Shown: in pieces, positions 42,605 through 54,568 of the stretch | Position numbering within the stretch: the first letter of the stretch is position 1 | How the letters are laid out: each line of letters begins with the position of its first letter | DNA from: Tubulanus polymorphus | Lineage: Eukaryota; Nemertea; Palaeonemertea; Tubulaniformes; Tubulanidae | NCBI RefSeq assembly: GCF_964204645.1 | Contig: NC_134029.1 | Coordinates: 21,780,450-21,844,449, forward strand | Direction of reading: 5' to 3' | Length of the DNA: 64,000 bases | The notes under the pieces: generated by a model | The model's input: the letters and a program-made list of their open reading frames with translations, nothing else | What the model was told of the DNA's origin: nothing | Databases searched by the model: none | Program-made: the position numbers and the translations under genes

Positions 42605-43105
42605 CGCATCATGGAAGACTAACAATTTCATACACATGGTAATAAGTACATAAACATGTAATGCGATATTTTTCCAGGCTTTTTGACTGAAACAAGTTGA
42701 TAAACCACTTGATTTGTGTTGTAGTAATTGAAAAAATATACAATCTCCAGTCTAATCTTTTTTATTTTTTTTTTCACATGTGGAATCTAATAATTCATTG
42801 AATCGGGACTGATATTAAAAATGCAAATCACGCAAGTTTAGGGAGATTTCTAAGGTCTAAGAAAACAAGTAAATCATGATTTTCTAGCAAGAAATAGGAT
42901 TGTGGATACTTAACATTACAAAGAAGAAAACACGATTGCCATGATATCACACATAATCAATATAAATAACACATCTTAAAATAATCAATTTTTCAACACT
43001 AAGAATTATACTATGAAAATAAGATCCCTTTTATCCAATTACAGTAATAATTGTAGAGCTTATAACAATTCTTTTATGCATCACGTCAAATAAACACTAG
43101 ATATT

Positions 43106-43195
43106 TGGCTAGTGGATCGTAGTCAGTTGATCGAGCATCTAACTACGAAGATTTGTGCTTAGGGTTATAAAATCTAAAATGCGCTAACCCTGGTC
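43106..43195 (+). repeat. tRNA-derived SINE head
   Basis: GTAGTCAGTTGATCGAGCAT resembles a tRNA D-arm and A box. It is followed by an anticodon-stem-like CTAACTACGAAGATTTG and a degenerate B box GGGTTATAAAATC. The decayed B box argues against a live tRNA. Confidence 0.4.
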
Positions 43196-43501
43196 TCAAC
43201 TCTTGTCGAGTCACATCTTGGATTTCATCTGTTCCTCATACTGAGACGGAGAATAGCCAAATATAGAATTTTATTTAGCTGAATCAATAGATATGTCCCA
43301 AATATTGTACTTAAATGATATGACATTATTCTTGCATTAGAATATTAAATTAAAACAATATTAACTGTGTCTACTAATTTATCAATGAATTTTGAGGAAG
43401 ACTGTTGACAATATTATAGAAATACGGACCACAAGGCAAAGAAAAATAATTTTGCTCTAAGGGCCTGAATAAGCATTCCCAGTATACTCCGATATCAGTG
43501 A

Positions 43502-43507
43502 TTTATT
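43502..43507 (-). terminator. Candidate SLC35A4 polyadenylation signal
   Basis: AATAAA on the minus strand about 210 bp beyond the stop codon. Confidence 0.45.
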
Positions 43508-43540
43508 ATTTTGGTGGCAAAGAGAGTACGGCCCTATATC

Positions 43541-43555
43541 GGGGGGGGGGGGGGG
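43541..43555. repeat. Poly-G run (15 G)
   Basis: Uninterrupted 15 G following ATATC, in the 3' region of SLC35A4, upstream of its candidate AATAAA on the transcribed strand, so a transcript would carry a 15-C run. Confidence 0.9.
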
Positions 43556-43716
43556 TCTAATTTTGTTTAGTTCCAAGACAAAATACAGATGTACTGCTGT
43601 CTGTCAGAAAAAAACCTGGCATTAGACGGGGTGGCAGTATATCGGGGGTTGACTGTAACAGAATAGTTGTGTTGATCATGTTAAAACTTATAAAGAATCG
43701 TCTGCATTTGCATCGG

Positions 43717-46700
43717 TTATGTTTTGTGGTACATGGCGAGGGCGCCGATAACCAGCACGAACGATATACAGAAATAGGTGTTGAGCTGTAAGTTGAATAT
43801 GATCATGGAGAGAATCGTCGTGACGACCATCGCCGTTGAAATCAAAAACAAGCGAGTGATATTGCTGGCGTGTTTCATTATTGCTGACATTATCAAACCG
43901 GCGAATGTCTGAAAATTAGAAATAAACATTTACACTAAGTTTCAAGATGACAGATCTTTTCATACTGCATATAATTGTGGTAGAGGAGCTGTGTTAACCT
44001 GGTGACAAGTCAGTTAACATGAAGACTGGTAGTACTTCAGTAAACTTGAAGAATACAAGCTATCGCTACTAGTGCATCATCTCAACTCATTTATCTAATA
44101 AAGCTACGAGGCACTATAGCGCAACCTCGTTATAACGAACTCGGATACTATGATTCATCGGATAAAACAAATATAGAATTTCGTCCCAAGTAAAACAATC
44201 TAATTAATTTCATACTGGATAGAACGAACTATCGGTTATAACGAACATATTTTCTAGTCCCGTGAAGTTTGTTGTAACGAGGTTCCACTGTAGAAGCAAA
44301 AACTTGTACTTTCAATAAAAAGCAAATTGAAGTTTTGCCATTATTACTACTTCGATGAGAGTGTTTACTTTATACACACTAACCTGACTTATCACAATCG
44401 CCCACGTATAAATAGAGAATCCTTTTATCAGATTAAACGAACCATCTGAAAAACATTGAATTAAATCATCAGACGTATGAAATTGATTCAATAAACAACA
44501 GTGACACGAACAGTGTGCGTTTACTTACCCTCGGATGATACTACACCAATAAACCACGACGACCCATTCAGCAGTATACCAAAACTATATAATAATGCAT
44601 TCTGAATATGTATTGACATCTGAAAATGGGAGAACATAACATCAGGACAAGATGATAAAAATATATAAATACCTGTAATTTTTTCAAATCAAATTACACG
44701 TCATAGGTGACAATGGTTCTTTGGCTCAGGCTCGAATCTGTTGTCACTGATGTATGCATCAGATGCATGAGACAACTCTGAAATTCCCATTGCATTTTAG
44801 ATATGATGTATCTAGGGCCAACGGCTAAATTTTGTCAGGACAACTTCACAACTAGTCCCTCATTCTAACATTGCACCAAAGTTTCATCAAGATCAATCCA
44901 CTATTAACGAAGCTAAGTAGCTGAAAGACACACATGCAGACAGTACGAAAATAAGGGTCTCGTAACAGAAGCCGGAGAACCAAAAATACTGTTAGTCTAA
45001 CTGAGAATCGTAACAGACTTACCTGATAATGACGCTTCAGGACATATTCACAATAAACTCCCGACATTCCAGATATAAAGCAGTAACCACTTATCATTAT
45101 TAATCCCTGAAGTGTTATATGTACGACACCGGCTGATGAAGTTAGCGGTTTCGCTTGTAAACCACCATAACTGGAAAAGTACGAAACAAGTCAATAATCG
45201 TACATTCAGATGTTAAATAAAACAGACAGATAATACTGGTATGCAAGACAGTTACCTATTACAGATTCCAGCTACAGCCAAAATTCCTAACGATACCCAT
45301 TGTATCGGTGAAATAGGTCTAAAATACACAAAATAATGGCTTACGTAAGCTACAAGTCTACAAAACTTTTTAAATCCATTGCAAATAACAATTTACATTT
45401 ACCAGGTAGAATTTATTTCATGTTCAACTAACCTTTTTATGATTAATCTGTACAAAAAAGCAGTTGACAGGATCTTAAAATTACCGAGCACCTACAAAGT
45501 GGTAAAATGACATTTGATGATATCAACTGGAAAAGGTGAGCTATGACGATGAACGGGTCATTTTCCCCCATTTACATTCCCATGATATAAGACAAAATGT
45601 TACAATTTATTCATTTTAATTCAAATTATATATCCAAATTCCCTATCTTTCAGATTTTTGGCAAAATTTGAACGTAATTGTGGCACGGCCAAAGTTTGGT
45701 CTTTTCTTACATACGTGGCTCTAAATGAACGTATGCTTGCGTAAAGGGGGGGTGGATGGGGTAGTGTGTGCCGTTAGAAAATCAGAATTTCACGCGCACG
45801 TAATAAATGAATGGTGCCTTAGCAGGTTACCTGATACGTTGCGGGATCCATTTGAGTTTGCATGTGGATACCGAGGTTATTGTTGATCAGGTACAAAACA
45901 GCGGGAACAGAAAAAGGCAACGCGTAACGTAAGGTTGGCATCGTAAAGCCGTGTGCTTTAGCCTCTGGAATGAACATGCATATGGAGAGCATCAGCTGAA
46001 ATAAGAAATAAACTTATATAAATTCTATTAACATGATTCGTATATTTCTGCATTCATAGACTGAATAAGAAACACGAGGATCGATTGTAATTGCACGATA
46101 AAAATCATTTGTCAGCGGCTGGCTATACTTGATCTAAATTGACACATGTTTGATATTTCAGGCTAGATACACTGCTTGTTACAGTACTACTTCATGAAAT
46201 GTGAAAACGAAAATTTTTCAAACCGTAAAAATCTTGATACTAACCTTCGAAAATTCTGTTAATAAAACTTGTGACGCTGAACTGAAAGGTATTTTTCCAT
46301 CGACTTCGCACAAATGTACAAGTATCGTATACGAGCCATATAGAATTACCCTGGAAATAAATTCAGCGAGTTTTTTGAAGCATTTTCTTTAGTAGTGGAC
46401 AGAATCAGCGGGGAATTTCAGAATCGTATTTTCTATATCTTACCCGACAAGTAACAGTAGTTTCCATACTAATGGACTGAATGGTTTCACTGGTTCTTTG
46501 ATGAGTTCATTTTGACCTTTCTCCACATCATCTGGCTGCAGAAAAATATATTTTCTAATGATCATCATATAACACGGGCACTATCAATCTACAGCCAATC
46601 TAACACTGACAAAAATCTCACAATCTACGATTTTCAGGGTTCAATATTTCTAAATCTACATGTATTTGTAAATCCAGTACCGGTACTGGTTTATCCAACA

Positions 46701-49700
46701 CTGCCTGGGTTGAACTATCTGAGTGCCAATCTATATGATCGGCAAAATTATTAAGAACCAAAGCATCATTTAAAATCTGCTATCATGCTTGATTAGGCGC
46801 AGATTTTGCTGCGATTGTGTTATGAATCATTTTATTAAATATTGTGCACGATTAACAATGGAGTGGTCTAAAAGCAACTAAATCAATACTACAAGGTTCA
46901 ATCAATACTCCTCGATAGACCAGCCTTGATAGAGAGCCAGGGCACGAGCCAACAGCTGGTATCTATTGACGACAGCTGCGCTGGGGGTTATTACAGCAAC
47001 AGCTGGTGACAATGGTCAGTACACAAACATCCCGTTTAACTCTTGATGATCATGTCTGATTATCCCATCGCAAATTATCTTCGAAGATCAACTAATGTCG
47101 ATTCGTTTTTCTTTTCATTAGAAATGATAGTAATCAACTGTTGTCCCTGGTTGCATGATAAAACAACCAGTAACTGTACATGCTGATGAGTATCTTGTGG
47201 TCCGATTACGATAATAATTGTGGATAAAATACCCCAATCAGTCGCTTGCCGCTTCGGGCTGTTTGGGCGATTGTTTGAATGAAGCGGAATTGAAATTTCC
47301 CAAAAAATTCTGTAAATTCGACCGCTGATCACGCAACTTAATCTGTACTTCAAAATCAAACCCCCTGTTTCGCTCCCGGCAGGTGTAATCGGTTTGTAAG
47401 GGAAGCCAAATCAAACGAAATCTACCAATCAAAAAAGCAAGAGGGTCAATCCCTAATCTAAGATATGAAAAAATATCACTATTAAGTAAAAGTGATTACA
47501 GATTACAGAACTATTATGATTTAAATAAAAATGATGTTGTTAATAAAATCAACAGGGTTATCATGATTAGGAAAGTAACATAAAATTCAATTTGTTCATG
47601 CACAGCAATAGAATGCAATATAAATACCGGGTATAGAGACAGATTTGAATGCTAACTCAGGCATCCAGTTGATATGGTTTTGATTACTTCGTTGTTGAGA
47701 TCATGCAGATACAACATAACAGGAACAATTATCTTGCATCGAATACGGATTGAAAACTTATGAAACTCAGCGAAAGAATAGAAATCATAGCAAAGCGAAG
47801 CCTGAATGCGAAGATACACAAATTTACCTGTACTTTCGTTTCCATAATCCGCGAAAGACTGTAGCTGTAACCAGTAAACAGAGTTTAGACAACTTTTGAT
47901 CGACGACACAAAAGCTGAACGTCTGCTCCTTACAGCACGGTTAGTATTAAAGCATCGATGTGGCATTTCAACGATCAATATAAGCCTACATATGCGACCG
48001 ACTGGTCACATCAGATATATGCAACCGCACACCGCAGTTTAAACAATAACAGTTGCACATGTCACAAAAATATAAAATGCGTTGAATTTTATCTTACACT
48101 TCATAATTTAGTGTACGAGTACAATGACCTATTGTCAGTGTTCTAATGAATGACAATTACACTGATTGGGGGTAGGCAACAGGTTCTGATGACAAGGTAT
48201 TAACATTAAAAGTAGAAAATCTACGGACAAAATTTGTTTAGTTGAACTCATTGTATGAGTTGTTTGTTCAGTTTTTTTTTAATCTGTGGTTATTTTTCAG
48301 CGGACGATACGAGATCGCTTGGATCTACGTATGAAATCATAAATGTATGTGCGCGATCACTGCTGGTAGAAAAAAATCTTACCATAAAAGAAATCTGAGA
48401 TCTCTTTTGAATCATGGCGCACATGTGTTACAGCAACGGGTGACAGCTTTTCAGCTATGTAGTATAATGAATATACTGCCTGATGTAATATAGAATATCT
48501 GCCCGATTTTAATAAAATGCTATTAGGTTAGGTGCTTTCCAAATGAGCAGAAAAATATGTCAGTACATGGAGATATTTGCAAGGGAAATAAATCGGCTTA
48601 TGCACTGGCTTTTGAAATTGGGTTAAGATCATAAACCTCCGGGCTTTTTAACCACAGTAACATGAACATACTAATGTAGAAATTACTACAAATGATCCCT
48701 AGGACCACGTACAATTCAGAGGCGGACCGAGGGGGTAAATGTGGGGGTCTAGATATTGCCCCTAGAATTTTGAGGTCCTTTATAAATTCCATCTTTGAGA
48801 ATTCTGGACTGAATATCTTCTGAAGAAAAATCAAAATTCAGCTCGAACATTTGGAAAAATATGATATACATGATAGTGTAAGCTTGGAGTAATAAGGCAC
48901 TCAATATCTTGATAACTCAATAAGTGGACACCCCTTTCCTTTGACCCAGGATCCATCCGCCAATGACAATTACTAAGTCTATTAGCTAGGCTACAAATTT
49001 GAGTCAAAAGCAGGAAATAGTAAAAGCCTTGCTTGGTAGAACTAGACAGATAATACTAACCTAAATTTTTCAGACATTTTGAATAAAGTTGTCTCGAGCT
49101 GCCTTTGTAGCCAGGAAAGTATCTTCTAAAATCACTAACTGAAAGAAATATTTGAGAATAAACATCAAAATTGAAATAGCAGATTTAGATTCTGTTAGAC
49201 TAGGTGGCCTATAAAATTTTATCAATGGTATTTTGTGACCTTTTCAATAAAATTCTATAAAAAACTACACCGCAGGCCAGTTGAGTTACGTAAACGGACT
49301 AATTTCACAATCCGTAAACACAGTCTCTAGGGCCTTGTTTTATAGACTGGTTTTTAACTTTAACCCGGGGGCTAACTCATTCATTTTCAGTTGAGTTAAC
49401 CCCTGGGTAGGGTTTTTGACACCAGAGTCTATAAAACTGTGCCCTTTTTTGCCTTGTGTTGTGGGGTGGCTTCACTAAACTTTAGCTAGTCTAGTACCTA
49501 GCCGTTGTTCCTGAAACAACGTTGTACGGAACCGTAACAACGACTGGTATTCAGACTAAACTTTAGCTCGAGTCTTCTCTGTCTCGTCTAGGCCTCTCCC
49601 CTCCCCCTCACTCTAGCCATTTTTGGTGTAAAACGCTGCTCGATATAACATGAGGAACGCATAACAACGACTGCTACAAAATATATATGGTGTTTATTTT

Positions 49701-49714
49701 ACCTTTTTCTCCAT
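43717..49714 (-). CDS. SLC35A4: SLC35A4-like nucleotide-sugar-transporter family protein
   Basis: Exons in coding order: 49703-49714 (tentative), 46444-46535, 46245-46350, 45831-45995, 45433-45491, 45256-45318, 45023-45170, 44529-44619, 44384-44445, 43717-43908, about 329 residues (human 324). Conserved blocks: VILYGSYTILVHLCEVDGKIP, NNNLGIHMQTQMDPATYQVLGNFKILSTA, SGMSGVYCEYVLKRHYQ, SIHIQNALLYSFGILLN and GLIMSAIMKHASNITRLF; the last distinguishes SLC35A4 from other SLC35A members. About ten membrane helices, Golgi or secretory pathway. SLC35A4 has been implicated in CDP-ribitol transport in mammals. The first four codons (MEKK) come from a separate phase-0 exon ending AAG|GTAAAA. Alternatively translation starts at ATG 46568, directly upstream of the 46535 boundary without splicing. 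Internal exons are secure; the start is not. Confidence 0.9.
44115..44292 (-). mobile_element. pogo/Tigger-like MITE, copy 2
   Basis: TIRs: left TATAGCGCAACCTCGTTATA, right GTTGTAACGAGGTTCCACTG. Same family as 26048-26212 in the opposite orientation. It lies in the last SLC35A4 intron. Confidence 0.75.
45715..45818. mobile_element. MITE related to the RIOK2 intron element
   Basis: Contains TGCGTAAAGGGGGGGTGG and CGTAATAAATGAATGGTGCC, matching the right half of 19616-19779. It is in an SLC35A4 intron just before the exon at 45831. Confidence 0.55.
49061..49138 (-). other. Candidate alternative (poison) exon of SLC35A4
   Basis: A 78-bp segment has CTTTCAG acceptor and TTTAG|GTTAGT donor. Joined after MEKK it would add VILEDTFLATKAARD-type residues and then stop at TGA, so inclusion would end translation early. 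It could instead be a 5' UTR exon. Confidence 0.3.
49330..49444. mobile_element. Short inverted-repeat element
   Basis: Left end GGGCCTTGTTTTATAGACT; right end, reverse complemented, GGGCACAGTTTTATAGACT. Inner arms contain CGGGGGCTAACTCA and TGAGTTAACCCCTGGG. About 115 bp, MITE-like. Confidence 0.65.
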
Positions 49715-51465
49715 CAAAATGTCAAAATGATCTGTGCACGAAGTTGTCAAGTTTTACAATCTTTGTTGCTCCGTAAGCGACTACTGTATCGTGGCGCCAC
49801 CAACTAAGTACCGGTATGGCTGACATTATATCCATGACGGGAGAGACCTTTGGTTCCAATAGCGGGTTGCTCCGATTTGTTCTTATGCCGAGCTTGTCCG
49901 CAGCCTGAGCGAGATACATCGGATAACAAACAATGGGAATGCACCCAGTATTCCTGCAAGTAGATAGCATCCCCAGTACATTAATTTAATACTGAATTGA
50001 ACACTGAATTTAAAATTTAAACTTGCTGGATGAGTGCAAACCACTGACACGGGTTGAGCTCATGGGCATGGACCGGGCACCAACTCCTAGAAATGATAAA
50101 CCTTTTCTGTAGCCGTAAGAATTCTACATCTATCGTTCCTTTCGTGTGAATCCGGTTTGAATATATAGGTTGAATAAGTTGGCTCTGTGAAGAGCTAATC
50201 GAATCTAGCGTCCAGTCCAGGTTCACTCTCGATCAATTCATGACAATCTGTTTTCACATTTTACCATTTCCATTCATCAAATGCAATTCCGTCTCAAACT
50301 ACTTTGAAGACTTTGCCAAACGACTTCAAATTTCGCTTTAGAAATGGGTAAGACATAATCAAATTCGACGATTTGTTGTAAAGTTTCATCGACCTATAGC
50401 AACAGCGGCCCTTTGGAGTCAAAAGAGCTAGAACCTTGTACGGTATCACATGCCAAACGGATGAATATTGAAAATTTTCAGAGGTGATTGCTATTCAAAA
50501 AAATATTCAATTAAGCGTCTGCTAAAATCCAAATGTCAAATTAAGACTGTAGGTATTGGCATAGATATACCACATGCCAAATTTCAGATAGGATCAGAAT
50601 TGTAGGACATTTTTGCATATGGACATTGTTTGTGTGAGTTGTGATAAATCTAACAAAGTTACTTATGTAAATTCCTATTAGACCTTTTCATTAACAATCA
50701 CTAATGCCATATGTAGAGAGAATCCCACAATGATAGGGAAAAAGTCCGAAAGTGTAACTTTGAGATAGTAGTTTATTCAACGTTTAGACTATATCCTTAT
50801 AGTCATCTTCAGGAATAAAAATGCCATATGTAGCATTTTCAAATTTGATGGCCCATTGTTAGAAGAAAGTGCAAAAGAAACAACAGGCGTGGTGTTACTG
50901 GTGTTACTGGAACTGTGTGAATAACAAGCCTCACGTAGTCACAGTCTGTTCACTTTCCAGTTATAAAGGGCGGTTCATTAAACATTGATGGTATGTGTTA
51001 CAAACAACGAGTAGAAATTACAGCTCAGAGCAGCATAGAACAACGGGAACCTTAAATAGTGAACAAGGTTCTAAAGACTGGGAATGTTATATACTTTAAA
51101 GTAGTTACAATTGGATTATTCAGAGAACATAATTTAAAGGTAAAAGGTTCTTAAAGGGAATGAAATAGTCTTGATGCATCAGAAATATTATTTTGAAAAT
51201 CTATTTTGTTTTTCGATTAACTTTTATAGCATAGAATATAGATTTCCAAACTTTAATCAGTTTGGGTTCATAGTTTTGCACATTTTTGGACCCGGTTGAA
51301 CAACAGGCCTTTAGCTGTGTTACACTTGTCTTAGCCATTACATCATTTCTTTGTAATGATGTCCTAGAATATAACTTCGGGGAGGGCAGAGAAACCCAAA
51401 AAGGACATGTCTAAAGGATATATGTAGCAATGATATTTGCAGAAAGGGCACTTTTCCAAATTTCT

Positions 51466-51477
51466 GGGGGGGGGGGG
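51466..51477. repeat. Poly-G run (12 G)
   Basis: Uninterrupted G homopolymer between TTTCT and CAATG. Confidence 0.9.
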
Positions 51478-52879
51478 CAATGCTCCGTGTAAATGAAAAT
51501 AAATTTCTTTCTCTATTTCTTATAAAAATGTTATAAAAATTATATTTTTGCAAAAATATCTAATCGGTAGAAATTCAACCTGTTAATTTCACCACTAAAA
51601 TTATATAAACCTTTCATCTTTGATTCGGCTTTTTCAAACAATTCAATATTTTATTCTCAATAAGTTTCAAAACAACAAATACAACAAATTGAGGATTGAT
51701 TATTCAATTATTTCAATTAATCAAATTCCATCTGAATGTTCACATTAAGTGAATTATTGAATAAAAAAAAATTTGGCACGTGTTATCTATCAACTTCTCT
51801 AGCACAGTCCCATATTCATTGAAAATAGAAAAGAGACCGGCGGCATAGCAGTAGCGGCGTCGGTAACTTGGCAACACCCATCAAAGTCAGGCTAATGATT
51901 AAATGATGAGGTATACGTATGGTTAGTATTGATTTCCTTGAGACACGGTGTAAGCCACTTTAGACCGAACACGGTGTCCCGGAATCATATACCGGTGAGT
52001 TTCATTAATGATTGATTTGACTCCACGATCCCGACGATTCACTGGGGTAATTATTCTATTAAGATTCATACGCATGATCGGTTATGGTTTTATTAGGCGT
52101 ATGTAAGGGAATTTTTTGCGGCGATATATCGCGCGCGCTCTGCTACTTCACAGGTCTAAGTATTGTATGCAATATTGATAGTATGCATTGATTTATGATT
52201 GTGATCTGAAGATGTCTATAACACGATTCCTCAACTGGTTTTCTATAGGGCTACTAACCGTCTCTGAATTACTACATTACAAATACGATGTTCCGAATTT
52301 AACATCAAATTTTCATGTTTCAGAATATTTATTGTACGTACTGAAAGTCAAAGTGAAAATCATTTGATTTAGGCTATAGTTTTTTCTCTTTGCGTTTGCC
52401 TTTCTGTTTTCTATAAAAAATTGATAGGTATATTTCATTCTCTCTTGTATCTACTTCTTATTCTGTGATTTAATCATTTATGATTTTTTTTCAAAAAATA
52501 ATTCCAATGGTATATAATTCTATAATTCGATATAATATATTTAATGCCATTTGTCTTACGGTTTGTAGGTTGCCATTATTCAAATAAAATGTGCTTTTGA
52601 TATTGGTTGAAGTGAAAAACTATCAAGGTAGGATACTTCTTCCTTATTCAACTAATATTTAAGCATTTATTCATTCCTGGGTAGGCCTATTTATTAGTAA
52701 TATTATGTGCCTTATTTCTTTATCACTTCCACTTGTTTTCATAACCCACCTTTCGAATTTTTGGAAAGTCAAGCGCCATTGGAATATTTAGGTTAAAGGA
52801 TGTTTTATAAAAAGAAACATCAGAACGGTCTGTTTAACATCAAGTTGATCGGACTGATTGATTTTTGAGCCAATATGTA

Positions 52880-52940
52880 TTGATTTCTATCGTTTCTATT
52901 GATGAATCAGATTTCTATCGATTCTATTGATGAATCAGAG
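52880..52940. repeat. Tandem duplication, about 28 bp x 2
   Basis: GATTTCTATCG.TTCTATTGATGAATCA occurs twice in direct succession with one difference. Confidence 0.85.
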
Positions 52941-54111
52941 TTGGGGGTAAAAAACATACAAATCAGCAATTATACTACTATAGGATGAATTCCAACTTGA
53001 TTAAGAAACATTTCATACAGAAAAAATGAACTAATTTCTCTGCCTTGGAAATATTGTACCAGTAAACAGATATTTGGCAAGATTAGGATTAAGATTTTCA
53101 ATTTGATTGAAATTCATGTTTAACATCAACAGTAGTCTGAATCTGCAGCCCTTACGCTGCCATCCATAACTCAGTGCAATTGGGGCAACCGAAAAGTGCG
53201 CCAAAACGGATATGCCAACATATATATTTTCAACAAGAGAAACTAATTTTATAGAAAGTTTCAGACAAAACCATGTACAGAAACATGAAATAAAATATTT
53301 TTATGGCACCCTCATAAAGAACAAAATATGGAAGGTACCCTTAAGCACCTTCTTCAGAAAGGAAACTAAATATCAAAACTATAAGAGGCTGTCTGTGATT
53401 AGACCTAAGGCTTTCTTTGATGGTAAATAATGATACGCATTATGTTGGTATCCTTTTCTCTGCAGCAAAGTATTGCATATTGCACAATTGCAGGATTATT
53501 TACCTAGTAAATGTTTGAATACAGTTTTGACTCACATGCAGAAAATTCAGAAAAACTTGGCTAAGTGAGTGTAGTGATATCTGTTTGTCGGTGTCGTCAT
53601 GACAACCCGATAATTACCGGTACTTGTACTTGTCGACAAAAGTAAAAGTGGAGTTTTTAATCAATAGTTTGACATGAAAAACATGATTGGAGCTGTTTAT
53701 ATATATATAGAAATGATATTTCTACTTGCCTGAAGGATGAACCTTGCTGTTAGATATATGAAAAAGATCCCCCTAAAAAAATGAGAATATTTTGATCAAA
53801 ACCTATTTATTAAAACTTTTGACTTTCTTTTAGTATTGACATACTAAAGGAATGTCAAGAATATCAAATAAGGAATATCAAGTTTTATGATTAATCTTGA
53901 AGATTTCAAGTGGAATGGTGATGTTTATGTGTATAGAGTTGTTCTATATACTGATAGTATTGTAAAAGTCAACCTGTCACCAACAAGATTTTCCGCGATA
54001 ACAACAGCTTTTCATGTGTACTGAGAATTATACATCAAAAATAGAATTCGTTAGAAATCAATATCAGTAAAAAAATCTGTTCATTAAGAGATATCTAATT
54101 CTATCAGGCTA

Positions 54112-54205
54112 AATGGATATTCGATATAAGAAAAGTGTTTCATAGCAATGATTTTTTGGTTAAATGGATATGATATAAGAAAATTATTTCATAGCAATGA
54201 TTTTG
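54112..54205. repeat. Tandem duplication, about 50 bp x 2
   Basis: AAATGGATAT..GATATAAGAAAA followed by TTTCATAGCAATGATTTT is present twice with small indels, 360 bp upstream of ADGRV1. Confidence 0.8.
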
Positions 54206-54568
54206 TTTTGTTGAGTATTTAAGAAAATCTAAAAAACAGGCCTGCTTTTGTTTTTGAAGACATTTACATATGAGTGGACGCCTATAAATCTGAGTTTAAG
54301 ATAACAATGAATATTGGTTTCAGCGAACATGTCCCTGTTCAGTAAAGCAATCATCATGATATGATTTATTTCCCAATGGCGCGTGAATTTTATTGGTTGC
54401 TTGTATTCAATATTGATGTTTTCATTAATTGCGCATTCATTTCCCGATGAGAGAAGGAAATTGCTGTTAGACATACGGTTTCGTCTTGGAAATTGACTAA
54501 AAATGTCATCCATGACTTCTTCGCGCTGGAATCTCATAAAAAACTGACTTCTTTTGAATAATTTCAGG

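Larger units (their letters stand above)
42104..43501. other. Convergent intergenic region, ZZZ3 and SLC35A4
   Basis: No gene. It holds a pogo-like MITE at 42413 and a tRNA-like SINE head at 43106. Confidence 0.55.
46536..49702 (-). other. First intron of SLC35A4 (presumed)
   Basis: No separate gene recognised. It includes a candidate alternative exon at 49061 and an inverted-repeat element at 49330. If translation starts at 46568, this stretch is instead 5' UTR intron and intergenic DNA. Confidence 0.4.
49715..54568. other. Intergenic region upstream of ADGRV1
   Basis: No gene is supported across about 4.8 kb. It should hold the SLC35A4 promoter on the left and the ADGRV1 promoter and any non-coding 5' exons on the right. 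An acceptor-like AATTTCAG sits directly before the ADGRV1 start codon. Confidence 0.55.

Noticed and set aside
47075-47978. Minus-strand frames within the presumed first SLC35A4 intron
   Set aside because: No phase-compatible splice sites or recognisable domain; they interrupt neither neighbour's conserved sequence.
46536-49700. SLC35A4 upstream microprotein as in mammals
   Set aside because: I looked for the conserved hydrophobic GxLAGYxxAK-type segment on the minus strand and found none in this interval.
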